Shown piece by piece: positions 36,520 through 49,177 of a stretch of DNA of 64,000 nt. Positions within the stretch are counted from its first letter, which is position 1. The number at the start of each line of letters is the position of its first letter. This stretch comes from Phoronis australis (taxonomy: Eukaryota > Phoronida > Phoronidae): contig NMRA01001046.1 of the NCBI GenBank assembly GCA_002633005.1, positions 1 to 64,000 on the forward strand, in the 5' to 3' direction. The notes under the pieces are model-generated. The model had not been told where the DNA came from. It was given only the letters and a program-made list of their open reading frames with translations, and made no database searches. Both the position numbers and the translations under genes were made by a program.

Positions 36520-39500
36520 GTAAGTGTCATAAACTACCGACTCCTGCGCTTGGAAAGTTGGCAACGTGTATGCAGCATTACTACATCTGATAATAAAAGA
36601 AAATTCAACGTAAAATAACTTATTCGCACATCAATTCACGAATATGATGTTTCAACTTAAACGTCTCCGCCCTTAACGCAAATTCAACTAGGTTGTTGAG
36701 TTAATAGGAAGTTGTCTTCGATACCCAATCGGATGCCCTAGCCGGTTGACCCGGAAGAACGGATAAGTCAGTCAAGTTTAACCATCACGGCGTAGCGTGT
36801 TTCCCTTCTTTATAATCGCAGGCTGATTGCCTACATGTAAGTAACTTCTGTTTTAGTAAACTTAGTAAAGCAACTTTCTTATATGAGGATCTTTAGTACA
36901 GGATGTATACGATATATGTAAAATTCAAGAAGGATGTGACTCATTCTGTTGGTTAAATACTTATACTTGAACGAGTGTACATGATTGCCGAATGTTTTTC
37001 CGCCGACAGAAGGCATTGTCTACCACACCACAGCTGTAGATACACTGTATGGAGATTGGCTATCACGTGTTAAAGTGAAACGTGGCGGCCATTTTTGTAA
37101 TTTTTTGTGTTATGGACCGCTTAAGCCGATGGCATAAAAGGCTCTAACTTTGAAACTGTGCCTTCTACATGTATGTTGATGAAATAGGTACCGCAGTGGT
37201 GGCATATTCAAACTCATTCTAGCGATCTCTCTTTTCAGATTTTTTGAAATTAAAATGTAAATACTCAGTTTAAATGAAAAACCTGAGTTTAATTAACCTG
37301 TTAATAATAATCGGTCGGCTTTTGTTTCGTTTTATTTGTTCCTTTAGTCAGTATTTTGCATTTAATACTGTTTGTATACCAAGATCCTTTATCAGCCTAG
37401 AGGGCCACGTCGAAATGTTTACAGCGACCTGCGAGCAAACAATATAGCACTGCCTGAGGTGACATTCATAGTAAAACGCCAGATCTCGCTCTCGTCATAC
37501 CTACAGTATATTTCATTATAAATAAACCTAAACATTCCTGTCCAAAATTCACAAATGCAACAGTTGGAGACTTTACAAATGGTCAGGAATGAATTCTTCA
37601 TTACAAATGTCTCTATAGTTTACAGATTCACTGGTCCGGAGAGTGTCTCATTTGTGCAATTTTAGGCAACACTGGCTGATGAACTTGACATGTACTGGTT
37701 TAGTGATTATGACAGACGGCTTAATTGGCCAATCAGAACAAAGCATTCTTGGCACACCTTTGTCTGCGTTTCCAAGCCGCCTTTATACCCGACAAACCAC
37801 ACGTAGTCGAGTAAAACTTACTTTGGTCTATAGCTCAAGAAATTGTCCGCCAAGAATGGGGAAACGGTGTTGATATGGCGTGTGTAGCACCGAAAGCCGT
37901 TATGCTGCTCCAGAATAATATCTCGTCATTTTTTGGCATGTCGTAAGACGAAAAATGATGTTGAAAAGTGTAAACTATGGATCAAACTGTACGGCCACAC
38001 GAGCAGCTGAACTTAGCGATGTTGCTTGATAACTCGAAGGCTATAATGAACACAAATATATTAGTTCCAAGATACGCACTTTTCGGCTTGGTGGCTATGG
38101 TGAAGGGCTATCTCAGGCTCCCGAGTTTCCTACGTGTGGCCGCCTTTTTCATCGTCACCTTACAAATTCCCATATCATGAACGTACGATTCTTTGTTGAA
38201 AAGCATCGCCTCTTGTCTCTGTCGGAGCGTTTTCACATAGTGCAAAAACACTCATTGATTCCACCAGGAACGTCGTTTAGCGACAGTGTATTTGCCTCTG
38301 GCATCTCGTTCGAATGTCGGGTATCACGTGACTTTTCGCATAGGGGCGGAGCTTGCGATAGGTCAATTTATCGGAACGTCGCAATTACCGGCAGGTTCAG
38401 GGCTGCGTTTCGTAGGCACAGGGCACTCAAGAGAAAAGCAAGTGTTATCACAAGGCGATAACTCGCGAAGTCCCCAGTTGCATGAATGACTGATTTATAT
38501 CATTTTAAGAAAAAAATGAGCACTTAAGAGTTCGTTTATGGAATCAAATGCCTCTCGTCTTTGTTACAGCACACAGCAGTTAAATTAGGACTTGTGATTT
38601 GGGGTGGAAAGAAGATTCTCGGTGGTTTTGTACCGATAAAGGCGCCGGTATTTTCCCCAAGAATACCATTTCTTTTTAAGATCTTTGCGGATAGGCAGAC
38701 TGTATGAAGGTTCTTAGCCGTCTAAATCTGTTAAGGAGTAACCAGGTTTTAAGAGAATGCTGATTATTATTCCATCCCTACAGCTATACTCGTGTTCATT
38801 CGCATAGATTCATTTTAGATGTCCAAAGACACTTCAAAACAAGTACTCCAAGTCCCCAAAGCACTTTGTCAACCGTCTTCTGAGCTGCGATACAATGAGG
38901 TTTGTTCACAGCTTAGTTGTGTCTATGATGACCTCTTGATGCTGTTTGGTCGAGAAAAAAATCTGGGGCGCCAAAAAGCCACGGAATATAGGGTAGGGGT
39001 AAAAGACGCTGCACTTAATTAATGGCCGTGGAGAATTAAGTACAGTAGCCATTCGCTTTTCAAAAGTCCATGTACACTCTGTATGTCAAATGTCAAATTG
39101 GCACTTTTTCCATTTTACGACGGATTTAAAGCGACTTGTCATTAGCTGGCTCTAAACGAAAATTAAATTAGACAATTTGCTCTCCTAAAACAAGGTACGT
39201 AGAAGTCCTTAGGGCGGTACAGTTCTATTCCAATTTCCTTTTTCATTTGTTCTATATCAAGAACCTCGATACATCGCCGATTCAGAAAAAAAACTTCACG
39301 TCAATTTTATGGGGGTTTAGTGTGAATTCGAAATTGGGACATTCATGCAGTAATAGGAATTCGAGTTGCCGGCTTATCGGGAAAGAATTAAAGATTGGGA
39401 TGACGGGGTGAGGTTTTTAATCTGCAAAGCAACTTGGTTTGGAATCTTATATTGAGAGCTGAACTGTGACAAAACTCAGCTGTGAGGTCTTTTTCAACAA

Positions 39501-39889
39501 TGAACGACGCGAGTCGTCTGCCGATTTTAATTGGACATTCTGATTTATTGGTGGATAATCGCGACTAGACTTTCAGTTATCCCAAAAAATCGCAAGTTAC
39601 AAGCTCAATAATTGGACAGTGAATGATGAAGCCAGTTTGTTGAGCCCCCGCCTGTGAACATGTGCCTTCTGAAATGAATCATCTTAGCGGGGGCTTACAT
39701 TTAGGTTGAAGCAAACAATGAACTATGGTTTTATTGTTTACTTACTAATGCATGGCCCCCTTGCCCCCTCCCCCCGGGCATTGAATACACTAAAACGTTA
39801 AACGGGTAAAGCAATGGCGCTGGACGAAGTGTTAAATTTCACTGAGTTAAGTTTATTTTCAAGTCTGAGTAATCTGTAACTCATTTTAG
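36520..39889. other. Intron 9 of the Ig array (3.4 kb)
   Basis: No intact exon. At 37629-37873 short fragments reading GPESVSFVQF and, in another frame, MNLTCTGLV faintly recall an Ig exon start; this may be a decayed copy or chance. A G/C-rich patch with CCCCCTTGCCCCCTCCCCCC lies at about 39753-39777. Confidence 0.45.
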
Positions 39890-40222
39890 ATGGTCCGACA
39901 GCGATGTCGCTGTACGTAAACAATACGTTATTCCACGCCGGATGGATCGACGTAACTGCCGGGACTCCTTTAGACATCAGGTGTCTGACAGATGACGTCA
40001 AGCCAGACGGTGGAGCCGAATGGTCTTCGTTGTATGGTGCCACCTTTTCACCTGTGGTGCAGAAATTGTCTGGCAACATCACGGGAACTAAAGTCATCGA
40101 TACATCTGTTGTGATAATCTCCTCCGTGAAATCGCATGCAGATGTGTATTCTTGCGAAGCACACAACCTAGCTGAAAAAAACATTCTGTTTTTTACAAGA
40201 AGCCTCAGGGTGAATGTTAAAT
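39890..40222 (+). CDS. Ig domain 10 (class C) exon
   Basis: 333 nt, acceptor CATTTTAG, donor T|GTAAGT. The linker is YGPTAMSLYVNN. Cysteines lie in LDIRCLTD and ADVYSCEAHN; tryptophan in AEWSSLY. It is the only domain of the array with something close to the classical D-x-Y-x-C motif (ADVYSC), so this copy looks more I-set-like. The VNN after the start and the identical length tie it to domain 7. Confidence 0.92.
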
Positions 40223-40616
40223 GTAAGTAGGTGAGTTTACTTTCAGTGCACGAATCTTTCTCCATGTAGATAGTAATTACTCATCAGAAACAACCCAGGT
40301 ATTTCTGTAGCCTAAACATTTCGTCTGAGGTATGTCAGCAAGTTTGAAAAAAATCTCATCACTTCATTGGATTAGAATTATTTCTGGAGTTGAGAACAAC
40401 TGATTGGTCCAGATTGGTTGACTTTGAAGGTTCCTTCTGGTCAGCGTGCTAAGATAGGGTCGTAAGCAGAAGTCGTCATCAATAACAGATCAACTGTTTT
40501 TAGGCGGAAAAATCGATAAAATAGATGTACAATGTACACCCAATGCTTCGACTCCAGACCATTAAATTGCTTGTCACGGCGGGTTCATGTCAGGTAGCCA
40601 AGGTAGTATGTCCCTT

Positions 40617-41704
40617 CCAAGCGATTTACTTCTGATTAAAAACTTTTCTAAAATAATGTATTGTTTTTGTTGCTAAGACGGGCTCACACGAGATTGCTGT
40701 TTTTTCTGTTCTAAACGAAATTGAATCATGTTCTGTCACTTTTCTGTTAGTTTCATTAGCTAAATATTATATTGACTGCAACCCCTTAGTAACTACAACG
40801 TTACATAAAGTTAGTTAATTATTTTCTGCAAATGTTACAAATTCAATACACAATTGCCGTTGCTTTTATCTCAGCTATCTCTTTCCAAGTAATAAATAGT
40901 TACAAATAAAACTATTTCTTTTACCATAGAAAAAATGTAATATAACGCGCAAGTACATACACATACATGTAGGATGTGATACGCCACATTAACAGTCTGT
41001 GTGATGTATTTAAAAATTTTGGCAAAAAAATGAAAGAAACTTAAGAATTCGAAACGAACGGGGCAAATTCAGTCTCGATCGTTACGCGGAATATTGTCTC
41101 ATGGCATATTACTTCATCCACGCCACTCCCGATACGTTTGTGTATATATTTCCATTTCTNCCAAGCGATTTACTTCTGATTAAAAACTTTTCTAAAATAA
41201 TGTAGTGTTTTTGTTGCTAAGACGGGCTCACACGAGATTGCTGTTTTTTTCTGTTCTAAACGAAATTGAATCATGTTCTGTCACTTTTCTGTTAGTTTCA
41301 TTAGCTAAATATTATATCGACTGCAACTCCTTAGTAACTACAACGTTACATAAAGTTAGTTAATTATTTTCTGCAAATGTTACAAATTCAATACACAATT
41401 GCCGTTGCTTTTATCTCAGTTATCTCTTTCCAAGTAATAAATAGTTGCAAATAAAACTATTTCTTTTACCATAGAAAAAATGTAATATAACGCGCAAGTA
41501 CATACACATACATGTAGGATGTGATACGCCACATTAACAGTCTGTGTGATGTATTTAAAAATTTTGGCAAAAAAATGAAAGAAACTTAAGAATTCGAAAC
41601 GAACGGGGCAAATTCAGTCTCGATCGTTACGCGGAATAATGTCTCATGGCATATTACTTCATCCACGCCACTCCCGATACGTTTGTGTATATATTTCCAT
41701 TTCT
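40617..41704. repeat. ~544-bp direct duplication with an N at the junction
   Basis: Positions 40617-41159 and 41161-41704 are nearly identical, differing at about seven positions by eye, including one homopolymer length change. The only base between them is the N at 41160. Two divergent alleles joined end to end by the assembler would look like this. Confidence 0.9.
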
Positions 41705-42925
41705 AAGTATGATATGGGCTTTGACACACGCAAAGAGAGAACTCTATTTTTAATTGTCACTGTCAATGGAATTCAGTAAGGACCTTTTTATTCACTGCTC
41801 CTCGTTTAAGGACTAAATCAAAATTTATTTTCATTGAAATTAGGGTCCAGTCTTCAACTGCAGAGAAGGATTTTAAGCAAAGTAAGGCGCAAACACGCAA
41901 AAGATTTTGGGAACTTAGTTGAGCCCCTCTTCGGTATATTGTATTATTCCGTGCAAAAGAACAAAGGTATACTTTTATTTTGAAGATAAAAATACTGTCA
42001 AAAACATGAAGAGTTGTTTTTCAAGGAAAGGCCGTTCAGAAGAAGTTTTTAGACCTCGTTTTGATCAAATTAAATAAAAAACAGACCTGGGCTGCTTTCA
42101 CGTTTTTGGCCTTATCGTAATTACAATATTCACAAACTTCCGGTAAGCGTTTTCCAATTTGCGTGGCATGAGACTAACTTTTGTCATGCCCAAAATAAAT
42201 CACCTGTCGATACACCTAAATGTATGCATAGACCAACCAGCTCGTATACTGAGTTTTTTAGTCAATTGGATGATGTTTATTTTCTTGAAAATTCACTATG
42301 GCCTCGCTGAAGTCCCTAAAAGTTGTAACGCGACTTGAAGACGATTTCCATGTTGCAGTAGATTTGAAACCGGATGTCTCACAAGCCCGGTAAGCCAGCC
42401 AGCACCCTCTGACACGGCGTCAGATATACTGAAAAGCGGCCTTGTGGAAACATGATGGAAGACACACGGAATTCCGTGTGTGGGCATCAATGCACATGCC
42501 TTGGTCGGAAGTACACCGATTACAGTACCACCACTTGCACACGCCTTTTTGCGCTGTATTTATTTGGGTTGAAGCCACTGGAACGGGGCTCCCTTGATTT
42601 TGTTTACTTTGATCACAGCCCGTTTTAGTAAAAACTCAAGTATTCAAGTCAAAAGTGGACGTCATACTTGGTAACTGTAAACTGAAAGGGGTTTCTCAAA
42701 TTTCAACCAATGGAAATGACTGGATGTTTTGGCGTCGTTTTCATTACTCTAAAAATGAGAAGCCATGTTAACCAACATTCGACACTGGTACATGTACCTT
42801 TCGTAACACTGTGAACGAGTGTAACCCAGCCACGTGACTGGTTGTGCAACCCATGGTGACTATGCATTCCAGCTTTAAGATTACGCTTTGCACACATTTT
42901 GTGGACCGATAGCCCTTTGTTACAG
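41705..42925. other. Remainder of intron 10
   Basis: No exon or repeat recognised. Confidence 0.55.
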
Positions 42926-43246
42926 TTGGACCCTCGCACATGAATGTTACCATAAACGGAAATGAAGTAACCGACTCCGCATACAACTTCACTCACAACC
43001 GTTTCGTCTTAGTCGAGTTTGTGACGGATGAGGCCTACCCGAATGTCACCATGGAAACGCAGTCACCTGGATTAACGGCAAATATCTCGTTTAGAGAGAG
43101 AGAAGGCAGGAGATCGAAATATTTTGTTGCCAGCTTCGGTTTTGTTCCCCAACCGTCTCACAATACCCACTCACTGATTTGTAACGCCTCCAATGTTGAG
43201 ACGCCAACGGTGGTATTCGTGAAAAGTATTACAATGAACGTCATAG
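42926..43246 (+). CDS. Ig domain 11 (class C-like, strand-b cysteine lost) exon
   Basis: 321 nt, the shortest exon of the array; acceptor TTGTTACAG, donor G|GTAAGT. The linker is FGPSHMNVTINGNE. The strand-b region reads FVLVEFVTDEAYP, with no cysteine where all other domains have one. The strand-f cysteine survives in HSLICNASN. Strand c has no tryptophan (VTMETQS). The domain therefore cannot form the normal Ig disulfide. The frame is fully open, so it appears to be a functional but altered fold rather than a pseudoexon. Confidence 0.85.
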
Positions 43247-43351
43247 GTAAGTGTGTGGATATGTATATGTAGAGCACTTGAATAATGTATACACTGTATT
43301 TCTTTCGAACAACCTTTTGGAAACAAAATCATTTACGAATGATTTAATTAC

Positions 43352-44520
43352 TCTGCACGCGTAAGCGCAGAGTACTGTTGTTCCTGGGTTTTCTTCAATT
43401 TTATTCTTCTTATTCTTATTCTTCTTCCGACCAAATTTAAGGTTTAATAACTCCAAATTGGGTGCAGGTACGGTCTTTGAATTCAGCATATGACTTTTGA
43501 CATTATATAAATTTTGATTGGTTATTTAATCATATTCCACAATGCACCGGAAGAGGTCGTTTGGTGCAAAGATCATATAATTTTCAAAATGCTACTCCTC
43601 ATTCAGTTTTAAAGCTATCTTTTTCAAATTCGGTGCACAGGTATAAGTCAACATGACAATTTTAAGTAATCAGGTCATCCAATCACGTGAAATAGGTCAA
43701 AGGTCATTAGGTGCAAAAGAGAATTTTGAGCTAGACACTTTAAAGTGACAGGTCTGATTGCCACAGGTAAATCAAATCGGAATCCAAAGTTTCAGGTCAT
43801 TTAGTGTAAACATGGGGTCATTAGATGCATTTTTCTTCTGAAAATTTGACCTTTTCAATCAGCAAGTATTCTAATGTGTCAACCGTTAGACAACTGTGAT
43901 TCTCAGAGTTAAACACATTTTCCATGGGCTTTGCAATAATTCTCCTAAAGATGCTTAAAATGCACTGGATAAGGTCAATTAGTGCAAATGTCATGTAACG
44001 TTCAAAATGTTATATCTCTTACGTTTTTCAAGGAATTCTTTTCGATTTCAGCACACTGGTGTAAGTCAACATGCCAAGTGAATTCCCTACTTTACTTCGC
44101 AATAGGCCTAACCAATCAGAAAAATAGGTCAAAGGTCATTGAGTGCAAAATAAATGTTCAGAATTACGTATCTGTTTACTAAGTGCGATTGAGTTTGAAT
44201 TCTAAATTTTCAGGTCATTTGGTGCACCCATGGGGTCATTAGGTGCATTTTTCTTCTGAAAGTTTGACCACTTCATTCATCTTGTATTCTAAAGTGCTTA
44301 AAGTAAAACATCTGTGATTATTAGCATTCACCACACTTTTAATCGAGTTAACAATTACTCCCTCATCGGGGCTCATAACATTAGTGGAAATGTAATCAAA
44401 AAATTAATATGTAATTTCTCCTACAATTTTAAAGAATCCCTTTTCATATTGGTAAACGGGTTGCGGTCAGTAACTTCCCATAATAATTCCAGTAATACGC
44501 ACGCGCAGAGTCCGTTATTG
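43352..44520. mobile_element. ~1.15-kb repeat element with internal duplication
   Basis: It begins ACTCTGCACGCGTAAGCGCA and ends with an inverted ACGCACGCGCAGAGT. Inside, GGTCAAAGGTCATTAGGTGC occurs at about 43696 and again, with changes, at about 44128. GGGGTCATTAGATGCATTTT TCTTCTGAAA occurs at about 43812 and 44232. The internal period is about 420-430 bp. No transposase frame was seen. Confidence 0.6.
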
Positions 44521-46457
44521 TCACGCCGTAACAATAATCTTTCTAGTTTAATATTGCTAGACTCTTGCATTAAGGCAAGATAACAAGGGTTGCGCAATAT
44601 AGCTATAAATGTATTCTGGTCGACACATGTCGTGGTTTTCTCTTGGACAGCTGTGCGCTTCGTGGTGTTATTAACGATTCCATCATGGCTTCCTCTGAAT
44701 GACAGTTATTTTAAATGTTTGCACCGAGTGTTCATCTCTGCTTGGACTGTTTTTGTATTGTGTAATACATATTTCACAACATCTTGATTAGCCCTCACAG
44801 GTACGCCAAACGTGATATGTGTTCTGTGCGATGTTAACCAATGTATGTGACTAAAAATCTTATAGTACTCATGGGCATTTTTACTCAGCCCGCGGGGAAC
44901 TAGGTCGCAATCTCGTCGCATAGATATCGATAGATAGGCCTATCCAGTGTTCACTTTGCATTGTTGTCTTATGATAAAGACATTGACAAGCAATTATCCC
45001 TAACGAGCTGTTGTTTGTCTAAGATACAATGTCCATGAGACATGTATTGGTATGTCCAAGAAAGACCCAACGAAGAAAAAGAATTCAAGTGTCTTATCGG
45101 CGATAACATTGAGACGCTTTTTCGCCCGTCGCATGGATGTCGCCAATTAAACAATACCCTGCAACTTCCATACCACGTCATTTGGCATGGGCTTCATTTT
45201 AATAGCATAAATAAAAGCAACACGATTTTTCAAATTTCCTTCAATGTCTCAGACATCATCATCACTACAAGCAACCAAAGCCATCTTACGATCTTTATCC
45301 ACGCAGTGCGCAGTAGAGCTACATTTTGCATCACCAGACATAATAGCAAGAAAACGTCTAAACCAGTGGCAGCGTGCTGTGAGCTAGTTGCTCATTCAAT
45401 TCAGGCTTGAACCAGCTGAAGTAAATTGACTCACGTATTTTGAGTTACCTCGTCTCATCCTGATCCAGAATATTAAACCCTTTGCTGAAAGCGCATTCAG
45501 CATTACGGACACTGGATGTTTGCAAGTGGTCCTGAGCGTGATAACTTAATTGTCAGTACCTAAATGTTGTTTAGCCCCGGTTTTAAGGAGGCGAGCAGTT
45601 TCAAAAATGTAGCTGGAACTATAACCAACACAAACAAATGTACATTGTATACTCTGTCCCTCTACTCCTCAAATATAATGCTTCAAAAGTTTGTTAAATT
45701 TTCACTGTGCAACCTTGGAAAAGGAGTGAACAAAGAGAGTTTGAAATATTTACAGTTGTCCATCGGGAAATACTATCAGGTTTAAGTAACCTCTCTCTCG
45801 CAGTAGCTTGTTTATCAAATACATGGATAACCGTTTTTTTTTCAAATTGATCCACACCAAGTGTTGTTATATTTGACAACACAGACCTCATACAAATAGG
45901 GTATAAAATTATTTTATCATGTATACAAACCAATGAAAGTTTTCTTATGAAACACCGATGTAACTACAGTGGACCCTGCAAAGTTATCTGTTAACTCTAG
46001 AGAGAACGTTTGATGTTCAGCCTCAAGCTTAAGGTTGTGTGCTACATCTACTCAATATTCACCATAAAACAAGATTGGCGTCCATAGGCTAGGTCGTAGG
46101 ATACTGCTGACGAATTGCAAATGAATTTGGGGTCATTGGCGGCTCCTGAAGGCCTGGTGACACCACAAATAACCTGGTGAGATGCTCAACGTTTGTCGGT
46201 CAGATACCAATACTTTGGGAACTGCTCAGCACTTATTAGTCGTCGCTAATTATGCGATCGAAATCAGTAAGCACGGACACGACTGTAAAGGCTGAAATAC
46301 ATGTACAATAACACCAGTGCAAGTAACGGGAGCTGAAACCAAAGAGAGATATAAGCACCCCGCTTAAGATACGTTCTTAACGTAGTCCAGCCCTTGCACT
46401 ATATGGTGTATCCTCGACAGTTAAATTCTAATTCCGCAATATGCATGTACCTTTCAG
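44521..46457. other. Remainder of intron 11
   Basis: Several short open frames but no exon-like structure or recognisable domain. Confidence 0.5.
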
Positions 46458-46808
46458 CTGGTCCATCGACTCTCACAATCCGGAGTACGGGCGGAATTGT
46501 AAATGGCTCGAGTACATTCTTGGTCGAATTTCAAAGAATATATGAGGTCACTTGCGAAAGTGACAGTGTGAACCCATACCCAGAGATGACGTTTACACTT
46601 CAGAGAAAGCGTATGCGTAACGTTACCAAGAATAGCCACGCATACAACTATCGGTTGTCTACAGACCCGTTATTGATGCAGCGATACGCGGTGAATATGA
46701 CGTTTACGGCTACAACCAACGTCCATGGGATGCCATTGAGCTGCAATGCAAGAAACATCCAAAGCGAAGAACTTTCAGCATACACGTCTGTGGAAGTTAC
46801 ATTAGCAG
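46458..46808 (+). CDS. Ig domain 12 (class A) exon
   Basis: 351 nt, acceptor CCTTTCAG, donor G|GTAAGT. The linker is AGPSTLTIRSTG. Cysteines lie in YEVTCESD and GMPLSCNARN; strand c MTFTLQR lacks Trp. The class A block is FTATTNVHGMPLSC. It is about 11 residues shorter than the typical A exon, the deficit being between strands c and e. It restarts the A/B alternation after the C-type pair 10-11. Confidence 0.92.
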
Positions 46809-47773
46809 GTAAGTATTAACAACATTGTTCAAGGTGGCTGTGGTCATAATTCCAACTTTTCGCCCTTACTGACACTGATTCGCGGAAACCACGATATGTA
46901 AGCGACGCTATAACTAATTTTGTAAACTGTAATGGCGGTTTTGGCATTACAGTTCAATAGCGATCAATATACACTGAACAGAATCGGAGATCGATTAATT
47001 TTTGGCGCACTCAGTATTCACTTCGTTCAAACTAAAATCTGTTTCAAATCCAATGAATTATCGACACAATCCTGCATCCAACAATATACCATAACCAAGA
47101 CAAAATAAATGTCCTCGTGGCTAGATAGAATGAGAGAGTGTAGAGATAGTACGACTTTATTACTAGCATAGCAATTGCTAAAGTACAATACATAAGCTGG
47201 ATATCATCAAATGTAAACGCTATCCCAGCGAGGATCAGCGTACAACACGATACAACGCAATGTTGGAAAGCATCATCGGTTAATGTTGTTTACTTTTTTC
47301 TCTCTTAACAATTTATTAACAGATACTCCAGCACGATAAAACTCAGCCCGGAAACCGCAGTTAGCATTTTGTTCGGGCTTTAGACAATAAACAAGAACAT
47401 TAAACTGCTTTCCTTATACAATTTCATTATTTTCTCTTCATACATTTTATGCACCATTGAAGGAAAGGTACATGGAATCAATGGGTACTTGAACAATTTT
47501 TAGTGTGCCTTTGTTTTAAAATATGAACATGCTTTTTAATGGTTTGTTGTATCTCCAAGTAGGCAACCCCATCTATTACCCATTTTGCCCATGGTCTAAA
47601 GGGGCAGTAATCACGTAATAGATTAGAGTCAATCAATGGGAGTCAAACGCACAGGCAACATTTGCAATTACCATACAACTAAGAACTTTTATCCAGAATT
47701 GGATATATTTCAGCGTAAATTGATTTAAGGTGTTTGACACGTGTTTTTCATGAATGCTTCGGCTGTTTTTCAG
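46809..47773. other. Intron 12 of the Ig array
   Basis: No exon or repeat recognised. Confidence 0.6.
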
Positions 47774-48124
47774 TGAGCAAAGTCAACATCACGGTGACCA
47801 TTTACAACGCAACGAACGGCAGTGAAGTGTACAAGTACATCAACGACACCATTGTTGCACAGCGTGATCTTTTTAGCAATGAAGAATACAAGTTTGAATG
47901 CAGCGCCCCTAGCATCTTTCCCAACGTGTCAGTCATCTGGACGCCCAGTAATATTACCAGCTTACCAGTTACGACATCAACTGGAAGCAACCCGACCATA
48001 TTTGCGTCCAACTTCACGCTAAATGTCTCCTCTGTACACAACAAAGCAATGGTGAATTGTACGGTCCAACACGGTGATATACCAGAGTTCCAAAGTATTC
48101 ACTCTATTCTTTTGAATGTCCTCT
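47774..48124 (+). CDS. Ig domain 13 (class B) exon, very rich in sequons
   Basis: 351 nt, acceptor GTTTTTCAG, donor T|GTAAGT. It starts VSKVNITVTIYNATNGS. Cysteines lie in YKFECSAP and KAMVNCTVQH; tryptophan in VIWTPSN. I count nine N-x-S/T sites in 117 residues (NIT, NAT, NGS, NDT, NVS, NIT, NFT, NVS, NCT), the highest density in the array. The last of them includes the strand-f cysteine. Confidence 0.92.
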
Positions 48125-48793
48125 GTAAGTTGATACGTAGGTAACGCTGATACACACAGTTGGTTTTTGTGTCCAATATCAGAGTGATGGTTAAATGGGG
48201 TTTTAATGTTGTCGCACCAAAACAATGCCTCAAATGTGATAAAAACAACATTCACACAAAGCAATGTCTTATCTTGTAACAACACTAAACTAGCGATTTG
48301 TGTTCGGCAACATTTGCCTACAGCACCTACAAGTAGCTGCCTAAAGCATTAGCCACGTTTCCTGATTAATAACAAGGCCGCCAAAAATGATAACCTATAA
48401 AAATACATCCATTTCTAAATGAGCAATGTGAAAGAATTATCGACAGTTCCTTTCTTCCGCTGGCAGAAGATTTCCCATTATAGCTGCGATAACCTAATGG
48501 CCTGTGTGCTCAGACACCCATACTGTACAGTACATCCACCTGAAGATCTAGAAAAATCTCAAGAACTTGTATTTTTATTTATTTTTTTCAAAAATATATT
48601 AGAAGGGCGGTCTTACTAAGGACATGGGCCGTATACAGTAAGCCACTACCACTAATGTTGTTATTGAATAAGTTTTAACAAGGTTTTAAAGTATTTTACC
48701 AGCTTCTAATGCACGTGTACCATGTCTGACATCAGGCAAAATGTCGAGCCCTGGCTCACGTTTAAGAATAATACTTTTAATGGTGTATTTTAG
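48125..48793. other. Intron 13 of the Ig array
   Basis: No exon or repeat recognised. Confidence 0.6.
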
Positions 48794-49177
48794 TTGGACC
48801 TACGACTTTAACCATTGAGAGCAACGTTGATGGCGTTGTCCCTGAGGATCAGTCATCATACTTTGTAAAATTTGGTAAGATGTACAACCTCACGTGCTCA
48901 ACAGACACGGTTTACAAGAACGCCTCTCTAAAATTCGCGTTCGAGATCACCGTTGGAGGAATTTCAGCAGTTGCAACCAAAGCCCAGATGTCACAGTTCG
49001 GTCAAGGAGTGCTTCGTGAAGCAGAACTCGCGTCAAACCCTCCCGACTTGTCGTATAAGGCCGGTATGGGATTCACTGCCGACTTTACAACACACAGAAT
49101 GGTTGCCATATGCTTGGCGGTCAATGATGACTTGCCTAGATTCAAAGTTAAACGATCTGTTTCCATTTTACTTGATG
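48794..49177 (+). CDS. Ig domain 14 (class A) exon
   Basis: 384 nt, acceptor TATTTTAG, donor G|GTAAGT. The linker is FGPTTLTIESNVDG. Cysteines lie in YNLTCSTD and HRMVAICLAVN; strand c reads LKFAFEI. The class A block is FTADFTTHRMVAIC, and FGQGVLREAE in the c'-e region aligns with the FGAG and FGGG stretches of domains 1 and 8. Confidence 0.92.

Noticed and set aside
38177-38489. Two overlapping plus-strand open frames, one with FECRVSRD that recalls an Ig strand
   Set aside because: No partner cysteine block, no YGP or Trp landmark, and no phase-1 acceptor/donor pair.
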